A DNA stretch of 64,000 nt from contig NZ_CP144555.1 of the NCBI RefSeq assembly GCF_036607905.1, positions 4,774,001 to 4,838,000 on the forward strand, written 5' to 3'. The DNA is from Streptomyces sp. SCSIO 75703. Its GTDB lineage: Bacteria; Actinomycetota; Actinomycetes; Streptomycetales; Streptomycetaceae. Below the pieces are notes generated by a model. It was given only the letters and a program-made list of their open reading frames with translations. It was not told the origin of the DNA and ran no database searches. Below are positions 31,030 through 40,618 of this stretch, piece after piece. Both the position numbers and the translations under genes were made by a program. The number at the start of each line of letters is the position of its first letter. The stretch's first letter is position 1.

Positions 31030-32196
31030 ATGCCCACGCCCACCACGCCCGCCGCGCTCACCACGCACCCGACGCTGCCGATCGGCCCGCACGCCGTCGC
31101 CCCGCCCGTGGTGCTGGCGCCGATGGCCGGGATCACCAACGCGCCCTTCCGCACCCTGTGCCGGGAGTTCAGCGGCGGCAAGGGCCTCTTCGTGAGCGAG
31201 ATGATCACGACCCGGGCGCTGGTCGAGCGCAACGAGAAGACCATGCAGCTCATCCGCTTCGACGCCACCGAGACCCCGCGCTCCATCCAGCTCTACGGCG
31301 TCGACCCGGCCACCGTCGGCAAGGCCGTCCGCATGATCGCGGACGAGGACCTCGCCGACCACATCGACCTCAACTTCGGCTGCCCGGTCCCCAAGGTCAC
31401 CCGCAAGGGCGGCGGATCGGCCCTGCCCTACAAGCGGAACCTGCTGCGGGCCATCCTGCGCGAGGCCGTCGCCGGCGCCGGGGACCTGCCCGTGACGATG
31501 AAGATGCGCAAGGGCATCGACGACGACCACCTCACCTACCTGGACGCCGGCCGCATCGCCGTCGAGGAGGGCGTCACCGCCATCGCGCTGCACGGCCGCA
31601 CCGCCGCCCAGCACTACGGCGGCACCGCCGACTGGGACGCCATCGCCCGCCTCAAGGAGCACGTCCCCGAGATCCCCGTCCTCGGCAACGGCGACATCTG
31701 GTCCGCCGACGACGCCCTGCGCATGGTCCGCGAGACCGGCTGCGACGGGGTCGTCGTCGGCCGCGGCTGCCTGGGCCGCCCGTGGCTCTTCGCCGACCTC
31801 GTCGCCGCCTTCGAGGGCCGCCCCGGCGACTTCGTCCGGCCCGCCCTGCGCGAGGTCGCCGACGTGATGGTCCGGCACGCCGCGCTGCTCGGCGAGTGGA
31901 CCGGCGACGAGTCCCGCGGCGTGACCGACTTCCGCAAGCACGTCGCCTGGTACCTCAAGGGCTTCGCGGTCGGCTCCGAGATGCGCCGCCGCCTCGCCGT
32001 CGCCTCCTGCCTGGACGACCTGCGCCGCGGGCTCGGCGAACTCGACCTCGACCAGCCCTGGCCCACCGGCGCCGACGGGCCCCGCGGCCGGACCTCCGGC
32101 AACAACCGCGTCGTCCTGCCCGAGAACTGGCTGGCCGACCCGTACGACGCCGCGGGTGTCGGCGCCGACGCCGAACTGGACACCTCCGGCGGCTGA
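31030..32196 (+). CDS. dusB: tRNA dihydrouridine synthase
   Basis: A 388-residue flavoenzyme that reduces uridine to dihydrouridine in tRNA D-loops. It has the FMN barrel with VVLAPMAGITNAPFRTLCR, the catalytic NFGCPVPKVTRKGGGSAL motif (Cys118), ALHGRTAAQHYGG and GNGDIWSADDA / GVVVGRGCLGRPWLF for phosphate binding. A C-terminal helical domain follows. The long N-terminus (MPTPTTPAALTTHPTLPIGP) is typical for Streptomyces. Start 31030 by family length. Which uridine is modified cannot be told. Confidence 0.93.
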   Translation: MPTPTTPAALTTHPTLPIGPHAVAPPVVLAPMAGITNAPFRTLCREFSGGKGLFVSEMITTRALVERNEKTMQLIRFDATETPRSIQLYGVDPATVGKAVRMIADEDLADHIDLNFGCPVPKVTRKGGGSALPYKRNLLRAILREAVAGAGDLPVTMKMRKGIDDDHLTYLDAGRIAVEEGVTAIALHGRTAAQHYGGTADWDAIARLKEHVPEIPVLGNGDIWSADDALRMVRETGCDGVVVGRGCLGRPWLFADLVAAFEGRPGDFVRPALREVADVMVRHAALLGEWTGDESRGVTDFRKHVAWYLKGFAVGSEMRRRLAVASCLDDLRRGLGELDLDQPWPTGADGPRGRTSGNNRVVLPENWLADPYDAAGVGADAELDTSGG

Positions 32197-32229
32197 CCCG
32201 GTCCGGGCCGGCCGCCGGGAGGGCCGGGC

Positions 32230-34608
32230 TCAGCCCCTGGTGGGGTGCGGGGTCGAGCCGTAGGCGGTCAGGAAGCGGTCCCGGAAGGCGCTCATCTTCC
32301 ACACCGGCGCGTCGTGCTCGGGCCGCAGCCCGTCCGTCCACCCCCAGTCCGCGACGGCGTCCAGCACCTTCGGGTCACGGGCGGCGATCGTCACCGGCAC
32401 GTCCCGGCCGGCGTTCGTCCCGCTCACCCGGGAGATCGGCTGGTGGTCGCCGAGGAAGACGAGGACCGTGTCGTCGGTCCCGTACCGCTCCAGCCACTGG
32501 GTGAGGCACGTGAGCGAGTACTCGATCGTCTTCCCGTACTCCTCGCGCGAGCGCGTCTCGTCCGCGATGATGTCGGCCGGTTTCTCGCCCTCCCGCTGGA
32601 TCGCGCGGAAGACCGAGCCGTCGCCCACCTCGTCCCAGCCGACCATCCGGGGGATCGGCGCCCACGGCTGGTGGCTCGACGTCAGGATGATCTCCGCCAT
32701 CAGCGGCTTGTCCCGCTTCCTGCCGTGCTCCAGCCGCTGGAACGCCTCCAGCGTGTACTGGTCCGGCATGGTGGACCAGGCGAACTTCGGGCCCCGGTAG
32801 CCGAGCCGGAAGGCGTTGTAGACCGTGTCGAGCCCGTGGAAGCGCGCCTCCGGCCACGCCTTCTGCACGCCCGGCATGACGCCGACCGTGTCCCAGGCGC
32901 CCGTCTCGCCGAACATCTTGGTCAGCGTGCGGTGCTCGCCCGACGTCACGGTGGTGTAGCGCTGCTGGTTGTCCACCCACAGGCCCGAGATGAACGTCGA
33001 GTGGCCGAGCCAGCTCCCCGCCCCGTACGCCGGTGAGGTCAGCCAGCCGCTCTTGGCGCGGTAACCCGCCGCCGCCAGCGCCTCCGTGCCCGTCTCCAGG
33101 GTCCGGTTGACGCCCGGGGCCATGATCGGGTCCTCGATGGCGCTGCGGCCGTAGCTCTCGACGAACGCGAAGATCACGTCCTTGCCGCGCAGGTCCGGCA
33201 CGAGCTGGTCCGGGGGCGTGCCGCCGAACGCGTCCGTCCGCGCCTCCCGGGCGAAGGCCGCCTCGTCCCGGATCGTGTCCCGCACCCGGTCCTTCTGGGC
33301 CTGGACCGCGTGCGCCGCCCGGCCCGTGGCCAGCGGCATGCCGAAGAGCTGCAACCCCAGCACCGAGCAGGTGATCCACACGGTGCCGGCGATCAGCACG
33401 CCCCGCGTCGAGCGGTCCCGGTCGGCGGCCAGCACCTCACCGAGGCGCCGCACGGCCAGCACCGTCAGCAGCGGCAGGAGCAGCGCCAGGGCGACGGCAC
33501 AGGCCACGGCCAGCACGGCGACCGTGCCGCCCATCGAGTCGGCGACGAAGCCGCGGGCGTCCTCCAGCAGCGCCCAGTCCAGGACGAGGTTGAAACCCCG
33601 GCCCAGGTACTCGCCGAAGCCGAGGTCCAGCACGTTCAGCACGGTCAGTACGCCGAGGAGGGTCCCGAGCAGCACCGCGGTGGCCCGCCGGGCCCGGCGC
33701 GGCAGGCTCAGCAGGATCGCGGCGCCGACGATCGCCTCGCCGGGTATCTGCGTGAACCGGTTCGCCTTCAGCGCGCCGAAGGTGTTCGGCAGGAGCAGCG
33801 CGGCGAGGACGAAGGCGGCGGCGAGGAGGGTGAGGCTCCGCCGGAGGACGGGGCGGCCGGCGCCGGCGGGGCGGAGCGAGGGGAAGGGGGCGGGGAAGGA
33901 GGCGCGGCGCCGGAGAAGGCGGGGGAGCGCGGAGAGACGGAGGAGGGCGGGGAGACCGGCGGGGCGCGCATTCCGCGGGGCGGGGGCCGGGGAGGGCCCG
34001 GCGTCGTCGGTCCGGTCGGGGCCCGGGGCGGGCGGGGTGCCGGCGGGGGGCTGCGGCCCGGGGTCCGATGCCGGGGTCGGGGCCGGCTCGGCGTCGGGGG
34101 CCGGGGCCGTCCGGGCGTCGGGGGCCTGACGGGGGGACGGCACCGGCTTGAGGCCGGGGCCGGGGCCGGGCGCCGGGTGCGCGTCCGTGGCCGGGTCCGT
34201 GGCCGGGTCCGTGTCCGGGCTCGCGTCCGTGCCCGGGTACGCGCCCGGTACGGCGTGGGCGGTGGCATCCGGTGCCTTTTCGGCGTCCGCAGCCCCGGGG
34301 GCCTCTGCCGCCCCGGGAGCCTCCGCCGTCTCGCCCGGCTTCCTCGGCCCCCGGGGCTCAGTGGCCTCCGCGGTCTCGCCGGTGCCGGCGGTCGCACCAG
34401 CCCGGTTCACCCCTTGAGGCTCGGCGGCCCCTGCCGCCGTATCCGTATCGGCGGTCGCGCCGGCCCCGCTCGCCCCCTGAGCCTCGGCGGTCTCCGCCGG
34501 TCCCCCCTCCGGCGGTGCCGGGCCCTCGGCGGGTTCCGCCCCCTTTGCCGGGTCCGGGCCGCAGGCCGGGGCGTGGGACGACTGGCGGAAGCGTGCGAAG
34601 ACCGGCAC
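32230..34608 (-). CDS. LtaS-like sulfatase-fold membrane protein with disordered N-terminus
   Basis: A 792-residue protein. Residues 1-230 are low-complexity Pro/Ala/Gly/Asp with repeats such as TDPATD and PGPGPG and are surely disordered. About 250-440 hold four to five membrane segments, and 470-790 the extracellular alkaline-phosphatase-fold domain of the LtaS/MdoB/sulfatase group: DVIFAFVESYGRSA for the first metal site, GSWLGHSTFISGLW with the candidate Ser/Thr nucleophile, and VFLGDHQP for the closing metal site. Such enzymes transfer phosphoglycerol or similar groups in the envelope; substrate here unknown. GTG 34608 has AAGGA upstream; an ATG at 34683 would add 25 residues. Confidence 0.8.
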   Translation of the reverse strand: MPVFARFRQSSHAPACGPDPAKGAEPAEGPAPPEGGPAETAEAQGASGAGATADTDTAAGAAEPQGVNRAGATAGTGETAEATEPRGPRKPGETAEAPGAAEAPGAADAEKAPDATAHAVPGAYPGTDASPDTDPATDPATDAHPAPGPGPGLKPVPSPRQAPDARTAPAPDAEPAPTPASDPGPQPPAGTPPAPGPDRTDDAGPSPAPAPRNARPAGLPALLRLSALPRLLRRRASFPAPFPSLRPAGAGRPVLRRSLTLLAAAFVLAALLLPNTFGALKANRFTQIPGEAIVGAAILLSLPRRARRATAVLLGTLLGVLTVLNVLDLGFGEYLGRGFNLVLDWALLEDARGFVADSMGGTVAVLAVACAVALALLLPLLTVLAVRRLGEVLAADRDRSTRGVLIAGTVWITCSVLGLQLFGMPLATGRAAHAVQAQKDRVRDTIRDEAAFAREARTDAFGGTPPDQLVPDLRGKDVIFAFVESYGRSAIEDPIMAPGVNRTLETGTEALAAAGYRAKSGWLTSPAYGAGSWLGHSTFISGLWVDNQQRYTTVTSGEHRTLTKMFGETGAWDTVGVMPGVQKAWPEARFHGLDTVYNAFRLGYRGPKFAWSTMPDQYTLEAFQRLEHGRKRDKPLMAEIILTSSHQPWAPIPRMVGWDEVGDGSVFRAIQREGEKPADIIADETRSREEYGKTIEYSLTCLTQWLERYGTDDTVLVFLGDHQPISRVSGTNAGRDVPVTIAARDPKVLDAVADWGWTDGLRPEHDAPVWKMSAFRDRFLTAYGSTPHPTRG

Positions 34609-34827
34609 CCGGAGGTCCTTCCCTACGGAACAGCAACGTGCGAAGTGGCGGACCCGGCGTGGGGGACCGGGCCCGCCGCCCATGTCGTACGGCCGCCGCG
34701 CCCCTGGCGTTCAACCGGAGGCGGTCGCGTTCCGGTCACGTCGCCGCGCGGGCCTCGCGCACGCGTCCGCATGGTGAAATCCGGGTGCCCCGAGGAGCGT
34801 GATTCTCGCCACCTCTGATAGCCCTAC

Positions 34828-34841
34828 TGCTCAGATGAGCA
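34828..34841. promoter_or_regulatory. Palindrome TGCTCA-GA-TGAGCA
   Basis: A perfect 6-2-6 palindrome in the ppdK upstream region. It shares the core GCTCAGRTGAGC with the element at 34928-34943, so the pair looks like two copies of one operator. Confidence 0.5.
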
Positions 34842-34870
34842 ATTGACGGGCCCCTCCATTTCCTCAAGCC

Positions 34871-34887
34871 GTGGCACTCAGTGCCAC
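34871..34887. promoter_or_regulatory. Palindrome GTGGCAC-TCA-GTGCCAC
   Basis: A perfect 7-3-7 inverted repeat lying between the two GCTCAGRTGAGC elements. It may be an operator or a small hairpin in a long leader. Confidence 0.45.
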
Positions 34888-34927
34888 CAAATGATCGTTC
34901 ATCGATCGAACTCAAACGTGGAGAATG

Positions 34928-34943
34928 GCGCTCAGGTGAGCGC
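34928..34943. promoter_or_regulatory. Palindrome GCGCTCA-GG-TGAGCGC
   Basis: A perfect 7-2-7 palindrome, second copy of the GCTCAGRTGAGC core, 100 bases downstream of the first. Confidence 0.5.
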
Positions 34944-35144
34944 AATGCCGCTTCTGTGGCCGCGCCCGCGTTCAAGAAGTGAAAACATCCCGGCTCGCTC
35001 GCTTGCCAAGCCTTGACTTTCGATCCGCTGGCACGTGCCCGGTTACGGGCGCATGACGCACAAGTGGACGTACCCACGGGCCTTTGATCTGGGTACATTC
35101 CTCGCCGTCAGGGCAGCCACCGCGTCCTCGAGGAGTCGAGACCC

Positions 35145-37892
35145 GTGTCGGAAAACAAAGATCTCCATGGAGCTGAGACGGCCAGCCGCGTTGAGGGCGT
35201 GAAGTTCGTCTACGACTTCACCGAGGGCAACAAGGACCTCAAGGACCTCCTCGGCGGCAAGGGCGCCAACCTCGCCGAGATGACCAACCTCGGCCTCCCC
35301 GTCCCGCCCGGCTTCACCATCACCACCGAAGCCTGCAAGGTCTACCTGGACAGCGGTGACGAGCCGGCGGAGCTGCGCGACGAGGTGAGTGCGCACCTCG
35401 CCGCCCTCGAGGCGACGATGGGCAAGAAGCTCGGCCAGGCCGACGACCCCCTCCTCGTGTCGGTCCGTTCCGGAGCCAAGTTCTCCATGCCCGGCATGAT
35501 GGACACGGTCCTCAACATCGGCCTCTCCGACGCCTCGGTGCAGGGCCTCGCCAAGCAGGCGGGCGACGACCGCTTCGCGTGGGACTCCTACCGCCGTCTG
35601 ATCCAGATGTTCGGCCGGACCGTCCTCGGCGTCGACGGCGACCTCTTCGAGGAGGCGCTGGAGAAGGCCAAGGAGGCGAAGAAGGTCACGGTCGACACCG
35701 AACTGGCCGCCGCCGACCTCAAGAAGCTCGTCACCACCTTCAAGAAGATCGTCAAGAAGGAGGCCGGCCGGGACTTCCCGCAGGACCCCCGGGAGCAGAT
35801 GGACCTCGCCATCAAGGCGGTCTTCGAGTCCTGGAACGGCGACCGCGCGAAGCTCTACCGCCGGCAGGAGCGCATCCCGCACGACCTCGGCACCGCCGTC
35901 AACGTCTGCTCCATGGTCTTCGGCAACCTCGGCCCGGACTCCGGCACCGGCGTCGCCTTCACCCGCGACCCCGCCTCCGGCCACCAGGGCGTCTACGGCG
36001 ACTACCTCCAGAACGCCCAGGGCGAGGACGTCGTCGCGGGCATCCGCAACACCGTCCCGCTCGCCGAGCTGGAGTCGATCGACAAGACGTCGTACGACCG
36101 GCTCATGCGGATCATGGAGACGCTGGAGAACCACTACAAGGACCTCTGCGACATCGAGTTCACGATCGAGCGCGGTCAGCTCTGGATGCTCCAGACCCGG
36201 GTCGGCAAGCGCACCGCCGGCGCCGCCTTCCGCATCGCCACCCAGCTCGTGGACCAGGGGCTCATCGGCGAGGCGGAGGCCCTCCAGCGCGTCACCGGCG
36301 CCCAGCTCGCCCAGCTCATGTTCCCCCGCTTCGACGAGGAGGCCAAGGTCGAGCAGGTCGGCCGGGGCATCGCCGCCTCCCCGGGCGCGGCGGTCGGCAA
36401 GGCCGTCTTCGACTCGTACACGGCCGTCAAGTGGTCGCGGTCCGGCGAGAAGGTCATCCTGATCCGCCGCGAGACCAACCCCGACGACCTGGACGGCATG
36501 ATCGCCGCCGAGGGCATCCTGACCTCGCGCGGCGGCAAGACCTCCCACGCGGCCGTCGTCGCGCGCGGCATGGGCAAGACCTGTGTCTGCGGCGCCGAGG
36601 AGCTGGAGGTCGACACCAAGCGCCGGCGGATGACCGTACCCGGCGGGCGGGTCGTCGAGGAGGGGGACCTCATCTCGATCGACGGCTCGTCCGGCAAGGT
36701 CTACCTGGGCGAGGTGCCGGTCGTGCCGTCGCCCGTCGTCGAGTACTTCGAGGGCCGGATGCACCCGGGCGCCGACGACGCCGACGAACTGGTCGAGGCG
36801 GTGCACCGGATGATGGCGTTCGCCGACCGCAAGCGCCGGCTGCGGGTGCGCGCCAACGCCGACAACGCCGAGGACGCGCTGCGCGCGCGCCGCTTCGGCG
36901 CGCAGGGCATCGGCCTGTGCCGTACCGAGCACATGTTCCTCGGCGACCGGCGCGGGCTGGTGGAGCGGCTCATCCTCGCCGACACGGACGCCGACCGCGA
37001 GGAGTCGCTGAAGGCGCTGCTCCCGTTCCAGCGGCAGGACTTCGTCGAGCTGTTCGAGGCGATGGACGGGCTGCCGGTCACCATCCGGCTGCTGGACCCG
37101 CCGCTGCACGAGTTCCTGCCCGACATCACCGAGCTGTCGGTGCGCGTCGCCCTGGCCGAGTCCCGCCAGGAGCCGCACGAGAACGAGCTGCGCCTCCTGC
37201 AGGCCGTGCACCGGCTGCACGAGCAGAACCCCATGCTGGGCCTGCGCGGCGTCCGCCTCGGCCTGGTGGTCCCCGGCCTGTTCACCATGCAGGTGCGGGC
37301 CATCGCGGAGGCCGCGGCCGAGCGGCGGGCGGCCAAGGGCGACCCGCGCGCCGAGATCATGATCCCGCTGGTCGGCACCGTGCAGGAGCTGGAGATCGTC
37401 CGCGAGGAGGCGGACCGGGTCATCGAGGAGGTCGAGGCGGCCTCCGGCGCCCGGCTGAAGCTCTCCATCGGCACGATGATCGAGCTGCCGCGCGCCGCGC
37501 TGACGGCCGGCCAGATCGCCGAGGCGGCGGAGTTCTTCTCCTTCGGCACCAACGACCTGACCCAGACCGTGTGGGGCTTCAGCCGCGACGACGTGGAGGC
37601 GAGCTTCTTCACCGCGTACCTGGAGAAGGGCATCTTCGGCGTCTCCCCGTTCGAGACCATCGACCGGGACGGTGTGGGGTCCCTGGTGGCCGCGGCGGCG
37701 AAGGCCGGGCGGGCCACCCGCCCCGACCTCAAGCTGGGTGTCTGCGGCGAGCACGGCGGCGACCCGGAGTCGGTCCACTTCTTCCACGAGGTGGGGCTCG
37801 ACTACGTCTCCTGCTCCCCGTTCCGCATCCCGGTGGCGCGGCTGGAGGCGGGCCGGGCGGCCGTCACCGCGGAGGGCAGCGACCACCGCTGA
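35145..37892 (+). CDS. ppdK: Pyruvate, phosphate dikinase
   Basis: A 915-residue enzyme that interconverts pyruvate, ATP and phosphate with phosphoenolpyruvate, AMP and pyrophosphate, linking glycolysis and gluconeogenesis. The N-terminal ATP-grasp part begins KFVYDFTEGNKDLKDLLGGKGANLAEM. The phosphohistidine domain has GGKTSHAAVVARG with His468, and the C-terminal PEP barrel has GLCRTEHMF, FGTNDLTQT and the proton-donor Cys867 in GVCGEHGG. The start is GTG 35145 behind GAGGAG; the first 20 residues (SENKDLHGAETASRVEG) are an extension of the usual family start. The unusual palindrome-rich upstream region suggests dedicated control. A strong terminator follows. Confidence 0.96.
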   Translation: MSENKDLHGAETASRVEGVKFVYDFTEGNKDLKDLLGGKGANLAEMTNLGLPVPPGFTITTEACKVYLDSGDEPAELRDEVSAHLAALEATMGKKLGQADDPLLVSVRSGAKFSMPGMMDTVLNIGLSDASVQGLAKQAGDDRFAWDSYRRLIQMFGRTVLGVDGDLFEEALEKAKEAKKVTVDTELAAADLKKLVTTFKKIVKKEAGRDFPQDPREQMDLAIKAVFESWNGDRAKLYRRQERIPHDLGTAVNVCSMVFGNLGPDSGTGVAFTRDPASGHQGVYGDYLQNAQGEDVVAGIRNTVPLAELESIDKTSYDRLMRIMETLENHYKDLCDIEFTIERGQLWMLQTRVGKRTAGAAFRIATQLVDQGLIGEAEALQRVTGAQLAQLMFPRFDEEAKVEQVGRGIAASPGAAVGKAVFDSYTAVKWSRSGEKVILIRRETNPDDLDGMIAAEGILTSRGGKTSHAAVVARGMGKTCVCGAEELEVDTKRRRMTVPGGRVVEEGDLISIDGSSGKVYLGEVPVVPSPVVEYFEGRMHPGADDADELVEAVHRMMAFADRKRRLRVRANADNAEDALRARRFGAQGIGLCRTEHMFLGDRRGLVERLILADTDADREESLKALLPFQRQDFVELFEAMDGLPVTIRLLDPPLHEFLPDITELSVRVALAESRQEPHENELRLLQAVHRLHEQNPMLGLRGVRLGLVVPGLFTMQVRAIAEAAAERRAAKGDPRAEIMIPLVGTVQELEIVREEADRVIEEVEAASGARLKLSIGTMIELPRAALTAGQIAEAAEFFSFGTNDLTQTVWGFSRDDVEASFFTAYLEKGIFGVSPFETIDRDGVGSLVAAAAKAGRATRPDLKLGVCGEHGGDPESVHFFHEVGLDYVSCSPFRIPVARLEAGRAAVTAEGSDHR

Positions 37893-37896
37893 GCCC

Positions 37897-37931
37897 CGCC
37901 CCGGCGCGGACGTCCCGTCCGCGCCGGGGCG
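37897..37931 (+). terminator. ppdK terminator
   Basis: CGCCCCGGCGCGGACG (37897-37912) pairs over 16 bases with CGTCCGCGCCGGGGCG (37916-37931), three-base loop, four bases after the ppdK stop. Confidence 0.85.
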
Positions 37932-37939
37932 GTCAGACC

Positions 37940-38032
37940 CCGGAGCCGCCGTCTGTCACCCGACCACCTCACCGATCGGCGGCGGCTCCGGTCCCATGCG
38001 AAGAGGCGGCTCCCGTGCGGGGGAGCCGCCTC
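37940..38032. terminator. Second hairpin group between ppdK and excalibur gene
   Basis: CCGGAGCCGCC (37940-37950) pairs with GGCGGCTCCGG (37981-37991), and GAGGCGGCTCCC (38003-38014) with GGGAGCCGCCTC (38021-38032). All four arms share GGCGGCTCC, so alternative pairings are possible. They lie between convergent genes and probably help stop both transcripts. Confidence 0.6.
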
Positions 38033-38099
38033 TCGTGCGTGCGCCCGGCCGCCGGGCCCCCGGAGGAAAGGGAACGGGGGCCCGGTGCCGGCGGCCCGG

Positions 38100-38552
<453 letters not shown>

Positions 38553-39045
38553 CAACAGTCCTGAAAATGGAGTGGATTGGTGGGAAATGGGTGGCTCAGA
38601 AGGTACTGGGATCACGCCGGTGTGGAGGGAGTATGGAGGGCCCGTGATGAGAACGTGACGTGACCGGGTGGTGGCTCTCCGTCCGGTCCGGCCGTCGCGG
38701 GGCGCGGTGGTGCCGGCCGGGCGACGGGTGCGGCCCCGCCCCCACCAGCGGGGGAGTGCCGCGGCCCGTACCCGGGCCAACCACGGAACGGGCCCCGGGG
38801 TGGCGCGGGAGCGGGAGCGCGCGGGGGCGTGCGGGGGTGCGGGGGTGGTGGGGGAGTGCCGGGGGCGAGACGAGGGGGCGCGGCGCTGCCGGCCGGGGCC
38901 TCGGACGGGACGGCGCGTGGCCGGGAGGCCGCGGCGGCCGAGGTGTGGTCGGCGGGTCGCCGGCGTGATCGGAGGCTCGCGGGCAACCTCAGAAGTCGCT
39001 CAGGTCCATGGACGCCGCACCCGCCCGCTTCCTAGGGTCATGATC
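38553..39045. other. Intergenic region, G-rich, no gene seen
   Basis: About 490 bases between the divergent excalibur and permease genes. Between 38800 and 38880 the plus strand is a run of short G-tracts. Open frames here translate to low-complexity Arg/Gly/Pro. A long leader for one of the genes or a G-quadruplex is possible; I see no coding signal. Confidence 0.55.
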
Positions 39046-39828
39046 ATGCCCGACATATCGCTGACCGTGGTCGTCCTGCTGTGCCTCGCCGCGTTCGCGG
39101 CCGGCTGGATCGACGCCGTGGTCGGCGGCGGCGGGCTCCTGCTGCTGCCCGCGCTGCTGCTCGGGCTGCCCGCCGGCACCCCGGCGGCCCACGCCCTCGG
39201 CACCAACAAGGCCGTCGCCATCGTCGGCACCACCGGCGCCGCGGTGACCTACGCCCGCAAGGCGCCGGTCGACGTCGTCATGGCCGTGCGGATCGGACTG
39301 GCCGCCCTCGCCGGATCGTCCGGCGGCGCCTTCTTCGCGGCCGGGATGAGCACCGAGGTCCTCAAACCGGTGATCATGGTCGTGCTGCTCGGGGTCGCGG
39401 CCTTCGTGATCCTGCGGCCCGCCTTCGGCACCGCCCCCGCGCCGGGACCGGTCACCCGCCGCCGGGTGTTCGCCGCGATCGGCCTGGCCGGCCTCGGCAT
39501 CGGCTTCTACGACGGGCTCGTCGGCCCCGGCACCGGCACCTTCCTGGTGCTGGCGCTGACCGCCGTCCTCCACCAGGACCTGGTCACCGCCTCCGCCACC
39601 GCGAAGATCGTCAACTGCTGCACCAACGCGGGCGCCCTGGCCATGTTCGCCTGGCAGGGCGCGGTCCTGTGGCAGCTCGCCGCCCTGATGGCCGTCTTCA
39701 ACCTGGCCGGCGGGACCCTCGGCGCCCGCACCGCCCTGAAGAAGGGCAGCGGCTTCGTCCGCGTCGTCCTGCTGACCGTCGTCTTCGCCCTGGTGGCGAA
39801 CCTGGCCTACGAGCAGTGGCTGGCCTGA
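39046..39828 (+). CDS. TauE/SafE family permease
   Basis: A 260-residue membrane protein with about eight hydrophobic segments. The family features are AGWIDAVVGGGGLLLLPAL (near residues 20-38), GTNKAVAIVGT and, in the inverted second half, GFYDGLVGPGTGTFLVLAL with ASATAKIVNCCTNAGA. These proteins move sulfite, sulfonates or other small organic anions; no metabolic neighbour shows which. ATG 39046 has AGGGTC upstream; an ATG two codons earlier (39040) is possible. Confidence 0.9.
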   Translation: MPDISLTVVVLLCLAAFAAGWIDAVVGGGGLLLLPALLLGLPAGTPAAHALGTNKAVAIVGTTGAAVTYARKAPVDVVMAVRIGLAALAGSSGGAFFAAGMSTEVLKPVIMVVLLGVAAFVILRPAFGTAPAPGPVTRRRVFAAIGLAGLGIGFYDGLVGPGTGTFLVLALTAVLHQDLVTASATAKIVNCCTNAGALAMFAWQGAVLWQLAALMAVFNLAGGTLGARTALKKGSGFVRVVLLTVVFALVANLAYEQWLA

Positions 39829-39853
39829 CGCCCCGCACCGGAGGACACCGGGG

Positions 39854-40480
39854 TCAGCGGGCGCCGGTGAGGTGTGCGAAGACCACCACGTTGCCCTGGT
39901 AGCCGGTGCCCCGGGTGTAGCCGCCGCCGCAGGTGATCACCCGCAGTTCGGGCCGCGCCGCCGCGCCGTACACCTTCTCGTCCGGGAAGCCGGCCGCCGC
40001 GTACACCTCCACCGCGTCCACCGTGAACACCGCCACGCCCCCGTCGCGCCGGGCCACCTCGATCGCGTCGCCCTTCGCCAGCGCGCCGAGCCGGTAGAAG
40101 ACGGCGGGGCCCTCGGCGTTGTCGACGTGCCCGGCGACGATCGCGGTGCCGCGCTCGCCCGGGGTGACGCCGTCCTCGTACCAGCCGGCCAGGTTCTTCT
40201 GCCGCGGCGGCGGGACGTCGAGGCTGCCGGAGGCGGTCAGGCCGAGGCCGGTCAGCGGGGCGTCCACGCCGATCGCCGGTATCCGGACCCGGTCGGGCGG
40301 CGAGGGCGCCAGCGCCGGGGCGGCGGACGCGCCCGTGTCCGGGCCCGTGCCGGAGGCGGCCTGGGCGGGGGAGGGCTGCGGCGGGGCGCCGGTCCCGGAG
40401 CCGCCGCCCAGCAGCCAGGCCCCGGCGCACAGGGCGACCACGGTGACGGCGGCTATCGCGGCGTCGCCCGACTTGCGCAT
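39854..40480 (-). CDS. Class F sortase
   Basis: A 208-residue sortase. One N-terminal membrane segment (about 7-27) is followed by a Pro/Ala-rich linker and the sortase barrel from RVRIPAIGVDAPL (65). Catalytic residues are His118 in AGHVDN, Cys184 in ITCGGG and the likely Arg190 in YTRGTGY. Class F sortases are the actinobacterial group whose natural substrates are poorly known. The gene directly upstream on the same strand (40619-41146) encodes a secreted protein with a TG-containing C-terminal signal and hydrophobic tail, the obvious candidate substrate. Confidence 0.9.
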   Translation of the reverse strand: MRKSGDAAIAAVTVVALCAGAWLLGGGSGTGAPPQPSPAQAASGTGPDTGASAAPALAPSPPDRVRIPAIGVDAPLTGLGLTASGSLDVPPPRQKNLAGWYEDGVTPGERGTAIVAGHVDNAEGPAVFYRLGALAKGDAIEVARRDGGVAVFTVDAVEVYAAAGFPDEKVYGAAARPELRVITCGGGYTRGTGYQGNVVVFAHLTGAR

Positions 40481-40618
40481 GACGTCCCCCTGTCTCGGCT
40501 GTCCCTCGGCGGGCCTCGGGTTCCTCGGGTGCCCCGGCCCCCTCCGGGCCGCGAGGGGCGTCGGACCCGGAGGGGGCGGGGTGTGCGGTACCGGTGGACG
40601 GGCGGCGGAGGGTGCCCG

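Larger units (their letters stand above)
34609..35144. promoter_or_regulatory. Intergenic control region before ppdK
   Basis: About 530 bases, clearly less G+C-rich than the surroundings between 34790 and 35030. It contains three palindromes (separate entries), a TTGACG at 34843 and a TTGACT at 35013 that could be -35 boxes, and the ppdK ribosome site GAGGAG before GTG 35145. No protein-coding frame here is convincing. Confidence 0.55.
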
